DNA from: Oceanicola sp. 502str15
GTDB taxonomy: Bacteria > Pseudomonadota > Alphaproteobacteria > Rhodobacterales > Rhodobacteraceae
Direction of reading: 5' to 3'
DNA: 64,000 nt
NCBI RefSeq assembly: GCF_024105635.1
Contig: NZ_WYDQ01000001.1
Coordinates: 868,001 to 932,000 of the forward strand
Below, in pieces: positions 62,501 to 64,000 of this stretch. The position numbers and the translations under genes were made by a program. The stretch's first letter is position 1; the number at the start of each line of letters is the position of its first letter. Under the pieces are notes generated by a model. The model saw nothing but the letters and a program-made list of their open reading frames with translations. It searched no databases and had not been told where the DNA came from.

Positions 62501-64000
62501 CCCGCCGACATCGCCGCGCTCTCCGACCCGCTGCGCCCGGGCCCGAGCCAATACACCATGATCTCGGGCGACCAGGCCGGCGAGCCGCTGATCGAGGTGG
62601 TCACCTATGGCACCGGCTCGATCGTGGTGAACGGCAGCATCTACAACCCCGACGGCATCGCCCGTTTCACCTCCAACGACGGCGACCTCGACGTGCGGGG
62701 CGACATCTCGGCCAAGACCGTCCAGCTCAGCGCCGGGCGCGACTTCATCCAGGGCTTCACCCTCGGCTTCACCGAGGTCGATGGCGACCCGCGCGAGATC
62801 TACGAAGACTACTTCGAGAAGGTCGAGGACATTACCCGCACGGCCATCTTCTCGGGCTACAGCCTCGATGTGAACGAAGGCGAGGACTTCTCGGTTACCG
62901 TTGGCACCATCACCTTCCCGCTCGGCACGCTGCCCGACTTCGAGATCGCCCCGCGCCGCGGCCAGATCCGCGCCGGTCGCAACGTGTACATCTCCGCCGA
63001 CAAGCTCAACATCAACGGCCTGATCCAGGCCGGCACCGGCAGCTACAATGTCGACATCGGCGCAGGGCTCGATGCCGATATCGCCGCCATGGGCCCGCTC
63101 AGTGGCTCGGTGCTGCTCTACGATCCCGCCGAGCCGGTGAACGACCTCGTCGTGCGCAACGACAACATCACCAGCAACGTGAAGATCGAATACGATCCCT
63201 TCGGCACCGATGCCGACGGCAACGTGACCGGCAAGATCGTGATCTCGCCGATGGTGGTGCAGGGCGGCATCGTCGAGCTGACCGGCGAGATCTTCTCGAC
63301 CGGCGGCGGCGAGATCCGCTCGCTCGACGGCTTCGGCAAGGTCAACGTCACCAGCGCCTCGGCCCTGCCGATCGAGCTGGGCCGGGTCGACCTCGGCGAG
63401 GTCGGCGACCTGGGGCAGGGGCTCGAGGGAGTGGTGCGCATCACCGACACCTCGCGCCGGACCTCCAACAACGATTTCCTGATCACCGAGTTCCGCCGCA
63501 TCGGCACCCAGTTCCGGCAGCTCGACAACGAGACCTTCGACACGCTCTCGCTCGACTTCAACGGCGATGACGTGGAAGATGCCACCCGCATCCTGCCGAC
63601 CCGCCTCGTCGGCTCCAGCACCGCCAACGGCGGGCGCAGCGGCACCTACCTGCCGACCCAGAACGTAGATCTCGTCATCAACCGCGCCGAGTCTGTCAGC
63701 CAGACCTCGACCAAGACCCAGACCACCTTCTACTTCTGGGCGCCGCTGTCGGACTCCATCAAGTCGCGGGCCGGCAAGGTCAGCACCAAGGAGCTGGCGC
63801 CCTCCGTCAGCCCCGGCCTCAACGGCACCTACCTCGCCGCGCGGGATCCTTCGGCGACCTACACCTACCGCTTCGAGGGCGACCGCTACGCCAATTCGAG
63901 CGTCGACCAGAACTTCAACACCGACGACAAGCGCTTCCTCGGCATCGGCGATGTGGTCACGACATGGGAGACGGTGCACACCGCCACCCATCTCTACACC
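50528..64000 (+). CDS. Giant filamentous-haemagglutinin-type adhesin (TpsA), 3' end outside window
   Basis: An open frame of 4491 codons that reaches the window end without stop. Residues 1-28 are basic and polar, 29-50 hydrophobic: an extended signal sequence. About 57-170 is a TPS domain: YNQFESFNVNDTTTVDLFQP, VNIIRSGGPSQIDG, IGGNVYFVNADGFVVSSSGV. NADG replaces the usual NPNG. The rest is low-complexity Gly/Ala/Thr/Ser beta-helix repeats, with a charged break near 1320-1365 and a less repetitive part beyond about 3780. I saw no Cys in the stretches translated. It resembles the LktA-like filamentous adhesins of Rhodobacterales. AAAGGGGCGGTAGCC lies before the ATG. Neighbouring TpsB should export it. 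Confidence 0.93.
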   Translation, partial: MTSHDKRTSRPSTAAAPTAHKRWPFPRRTIAGLLGSVSMVAMQVLPATGQVVAVAGSGTSVSAPSGAVTVETSNVRGSTAYNQFESFNVNDTTTVDLFQPVNSTALVNIIRSGGPSQIDGIVNARVGIPGASVIGGNVYFVNADGFVVSSSGVINAGNLTLTTPTSGFVDDLTAEANGGSVLGNPTQTLFAGGEPLNAASEIQMLGEINATRLDMRAGLRMIVDGRITVRSNTSTGRIDPAVNVEGVPTAGGVQIGAGGVIRLVSGGAMQVRGQVSAKADTAGTFPHGGLIEGIADGDMTLGASIDVSNGAGDAGSVMMFTRGSAVMEAALDVTASSSAGSGGFFALRAVGDVTDAQGNIDTGAGGESFLLGENVTVSGDLTTGGGSIGIRGLTKVTVDTGAGISTRGPGAADAFTGAPSTAAAGDLVISSREIDVKSGATLRADSASADGGGFVGLMARNTNTGIAWAINPESEVAKVTISSASIIGGTVVVSAVAKASNSLGAIDEAVEATQVEELEGATTEAQFEQMLDDTLLTVTQVFERGITTVNGLVPVQVQVLSADARVSITDSEITANGNWDPISASVQNETPEYAENGYLQSDGLREDEYEFLAASSWFDALLGDNAYQMRISLPTVFDGASDSLVIHSHAETALNISPLAYGLGVAVASTDTKSQVDITSSALTTDAGNVRLGATATENHTVNIAAKKIANGAAAVAVTVRNLANQLVVDGGSIDSAGRLDAGAFTGRTLSTSTVANSGAEGRLAVAVVVDISQGLTEAALGGTIVTGDAVDLDAETLFFDVTHNTSATMGLANVQRAIANHRNSNNSVTSFTNALRNSSSGSTPDPNRAAHFGLGVAVNVQLSEDTTRATLGGSYHDFDDHSVMLDLDPTSVTATGSAVTVNSAYRFADRGSEGGGGFTRSTSAAFGKLTRALQYMVERHNAANPNNRVTEDELLGRFSNALMLNVSVSSMVGNTIAEIGANATINAGSLDVNALTRYPNTNPVQSLINQWDTYVDQVTNYSPVSDAGAPNPPEPAAPPAPDLAGFIDIVNPLTYLTTDSKAKGEAPVAGDRVVVPGEEQQLAIGLTLTYFNTDNTTEAVIRDGAQVTLASEASVTALQESLFLHVTNLPKKNPLGGSAKVNDSIGGGIHFGRTVSDVSAVVESGAAVTVTAGDLDVTATNSNIVASLAYSGGQGADVAVNASVAAQINEADTLARIGEAATISAEDVRVTATDDSVTWSSAGAITGSENVGVGASGVFNFNRRNVWAGIGPADRTATLADASLTVIDAATLTVLAENNAIDIAVGVAGTKVVGKPDPEPEQTPPPNDDEDDMIIPSWLFDEDENDAATAQQDVSTPPDQEGSQQKSGWAVSGAAVLNLTLDSQTSAEILTKNEITLTGALDVTARSNAVSVNVGGAVSAGLGSGKDTNALAGAFAIHVEDRELRSRIVGAEINAGDVTVKAEDLATVVNIAVGGAGTSRGDIALAGSVAWAQIGGETTAELLDVELTSASLTLDADDTSTTVSVGGAVGVNMDATQGYGVGVGVAVNNINRSALAKVSGAGSVTTGALSLTADSTQSIYAFATSAGVGKTGLAGSISVNTITGGADAQVLGTAGANFGVSADSVLVDAGETNTIFALGGALAGGRSTAVGAAITVNVVTAGTEARLDHAIVTGNTGDLGTVVLDSDSASTITTIAVAGAAAIDGNAAGVGLSVNEITAGTLASLEGSSVTDAASILATADGGRTIRSLGGGAAVSGRGAAGVAATVNLLLANDTKVVLDSATLSTRDDGALTATATATGEIATAAVGISASQDTSIGGAVTVNVTTGQTGVSATGAALTAAGALALTATDSATISSLAGGAAISAGGNGVGGAVAANFIAHDTNVLANGSSLSGEGVTLSASNTALLQSMAVGLAGGSSNAFAGSIAIGDIGNTTRAQAAGGTLTGGSGAVAISATRTGDIDILSGSAAIGGSNAVGAALTIATLHGGVTADLITSGTVTGTSLDVTASKTGTIDALAVAGAVGAGGAGGAGSLVYTQIGRPGAIAPSVDPLPGGDPGEDPLGDGQQAVVDARDEAITDLADTLTGSTSVTSGDLALALDTDDVVRARVELTGATPSLPALTLTTIDTAETRSLAGAVGVGVSSAGFGAGISVNLLFGKAEAELILPAGEITTIDGAVNLGVTQTGAVSTAGVAAGGGGSVGGAGSITVNVMNRQASARIAGASADADTALVTEGNDVALTVTQGGTISSLAGSVGIGANAGFGGAIAVNVMSDDGAATIEDTIVSTADSTADITSPLSGAGTLSISADQTMTLETLAVAVAGSGTGGSFAGSIGVNIADGEVSSTLRRATARASAVTVEASATPTLTGIAGAISGSATVAAGVGIVTNVTRQTVRADVDSSTVRAIGAVQVLATSTGHLSGNAVSGAASGTAAVTGSGIGNSAENTVEALVRDTDTVASGLDIGSDIATSGSVLVAAKGSNTIALLAGTDETPGISVTFAGGGVAGVGASVTVNTLANNVKSAIEGNTSVIGLGYTGVAHDGGFHYGVTVAADADSTIDMVTANGAVGGVAGVAALFSFNLIDDSARVVIGETGNGTLVQINPDATGLAAEIGVETAAPPQDTRLLASTSGEVTAVVANVAIGGKAGVGAGSGNTLATSLAEVSVSDALIEARDDIILDSSATTNLETVTLGLAGGFVGVSANASVNRIGAQSLVTLDGATLEAGDDLRIETLVDSDSFGLTGAAAGGAVGASGGIQVTLFDSTSRVSVGEGDSTRTGGLSSGGAMVLEAESDLTADGNAVSGAVGGAALALAANISLIEAETAVSIGADQALTSQGAMTLRAKDTALITSLAGSLGGGALGVGASLDYVNFAGTTRVSIGEGALLDADPAAAGLANPLGSTRNLTIEALSQRDVDSAVAAIGAGGISFSGAVSILEMGALAQDEEDDKRGEFLANAQTELDAEQDGDSGKTGHEKKNTSGHLVTLAGGESSQSRIVASRQSIDLVGAPGEDVVQVSVADNAQLLSRGSIDIEASATTAAKQVAGGGSVSLFGGATSGIAVANLATGATVEIGENTRIAADGRISLMANNGEITGRDIIDSKAATLAASAGYSAGVGVSVATLSGRSAVSVGQGSDITGLTRTRASLVDLSADRSGTVSTNTFNLSVSAVGGVGVAVSHASNTGVSAIELGTGSGSGDLRVRAQTVDVATSDASRVSATGEGSSGGIAAGVNSVIITADGDSSGLLTAVNTDIVGGTVTLANESSASAYAEARGIAIGAVAIGAGVATANMGFTLDTDVNAEIDATTVTLRTRISKGTYDHAVAVAASTSGGLLAGNGAVASAFAHYDVSAAYSGTYTAGNTLRIETGASEVTTNAHSTGRAGGAVAIGLTIAKAGQDASADAADRLASVAATINNATLGGDQVIIDTTNAPDASASSDSGSGGLVSGSGAETYVTLDTSTSTTLGDTGTVRVEADTVRISTGQSAALGGKVNTVSAAAVGKSGALADTDSTSAVTTRIGGNTRIEAANIQLSATTAVDRPEDGFNITSGSGGALDIPAMKSTVNVSATTDMAIDSNARLTQTLGQGGNQVFNIGTFTDMSLTDRQKLDAGGAIAIPIGNSRVTVDRNDATVTIGAATITSLGDVTIYSGGDAALKAEVDSTSYGFAGAATGQSYATYNADNRVKVGNGAKIEALNDIRIQAGYSAGQAQSINVDAETRVFNKTAVPIPTDPVADAAAHTTSIVDIQLGSEVVAVRDVYLLAEEGSHTVVGYGRGKDLYREALAEVGSAISEAFGGEPVSLDIESGSSTSTSNDGILVNGYVRAGSRNRQILILDENNELANASTGDGYTDEMAEGITYTVRENVLLTSEIQSRITLLNNLIADPTLSRDAAAVAAWTAERDQLAARAATLSGTADFIDLDDIIASEGNIILRADYVHGENFTGTLDAPGDARIIVYADSDAFINTSSMIIPENAGGRITFNDVNVTTPADIAALSDPLRPGPSQYTMISGDQAGEPLIEVVTYGTGSIVVNGSIYNPDGIARFTSNDGDLDVRGDISAKTVQLSAGRDFIQGFTLGFTEVDGDPREIYEDYFEKVEDITRTAIFSGYSLDVNEGEDFSVTVGTITFPLGTLPDFEIAPRRGQIRAGRNVYISADKLNINGLIQAGTGSYNVDIGAGLDADIAAMGPLSGSVLLYDPAEPVNDLVVRNDNITSNVKIEYDPFGTDADGNVTGKIVISPMVVQGGIVELTGEIFSTGGGEIRSLDGFGKVNVTSASALPIELGRVDLGEVGDLGQGLEGVVRITDTSRRTSNNDFLITEFRRIGTQFRQLDNETFDTLSLDFNGDDVEDATRILPTRLVGSSTANGGRSGTYLPTQNVDLVINRAESVSQTSTKTQTTFYFWAPLSDSIKSRAGKVSTKELAPSVSPGLNGTYLAARDPSATYTYRFEGDRYANSSVDQNFNTDDKRFLGIGDVVTTWETVHTATHLYT
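55169..56640 (+). repeat. Ten successive protein repeats of about 52-58 residues within the adhesin
   Basis: A hydrophobic strand of the form GxxV/ItVN recurs at 55169, 55325, 55496, 55670, 55829, 55997, 56159, 56315, 56477 and 56636, that is every 156 to 174 bases. Examples are GVGVAVNNI, AGSISVNTI, GAAITVNVV, GVGLSVNEI, GVAATVNLL, GGAVTVNVT. The DNA is not identical between units, so the period is held at protein level. It likely marks the rungs of a beta-helix module. Confidence 0.7.

Overview
The window is high-GC DNA from a marine-type alphaproteobacterium, most likely a Rhodobacteraceae (Roseobacter-group) member. I infer this from gene content and order: aglR-aglEFGAK with bgl and glk, a suf operon headed by an IscR without the usual Cys triad, a che operon with a STAS gene, a Hint-domain protein, RNase E with an acidic insertion, and intergenic repeats of the kind common in this family. 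All gene identities are read from translated sequence; no database search was run.

Layout. 1-5.8 kb: 5' end of pgk, two overlapping cyclophilin genes, a DUF3179 protein, a VOC protein, an alpha/beta hydrolase and a Bcr/CflA-type drug exporter. 5.9-15.9 kb: a chemotaxis cluster made of two convergent units, mcp-cheB-cheD on + and STAS-cheY-cheA-cheW-cheR-cheY-small protein on -, packed with 4-bp overlaps. 16.1-26.1 kb: an alpha-glucoside regulon, with aglR-bgl-glk on - and aglEFGAK on +, divergent from a control region holding two near-identical LacI-type operators. It covers uptake (AglEFGK), hydrolysis (AglA, beta-glucosidase) and phosphorylation (Glk). 26.7-29.4 kb: RNase E with a long leader. 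29.4-34.1 kb: TusA-like, CcdA, VOC, membrane hydrolase and P450 genes. 34.1-37.5 kb: small accessory genes (RHH protein, degenerate Hint protein, HD hydrolase, membrane protein, hydrolase).

37.5-47.4 kb is a suf Fe-S assembly operon (iscR, a short cysteine desulfurase, sufB, sufC, sufD, sufS). It is interleaved with genes not known for Fe-S work: an FkbM methyltransferase, a 44-aa ORF, a related pair of membrane proteins and two Yip1-like proteins. A tRNA-Arg(CCG) follows.

Beyond the tRNA (47.6-64 kb) is a two-partner secretion locus: IalB-like periplasmic protein, TpsB outer-membrane transporter, second IalB-like protein, then a TpsA adhesin that is still open after 4491 codons at the window end. 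The IalB-TpsB-IalB-TpsA arrangement is the best candidate here for a little-described system. Other points of note are an intrinsic-terminator-like hairpin that contains the start codon of the DUF3179 gene, a 14-codon leader peptide in front of the che operon, and an iron-box-like palindrome overlapping the -10 element of the suf promoter.
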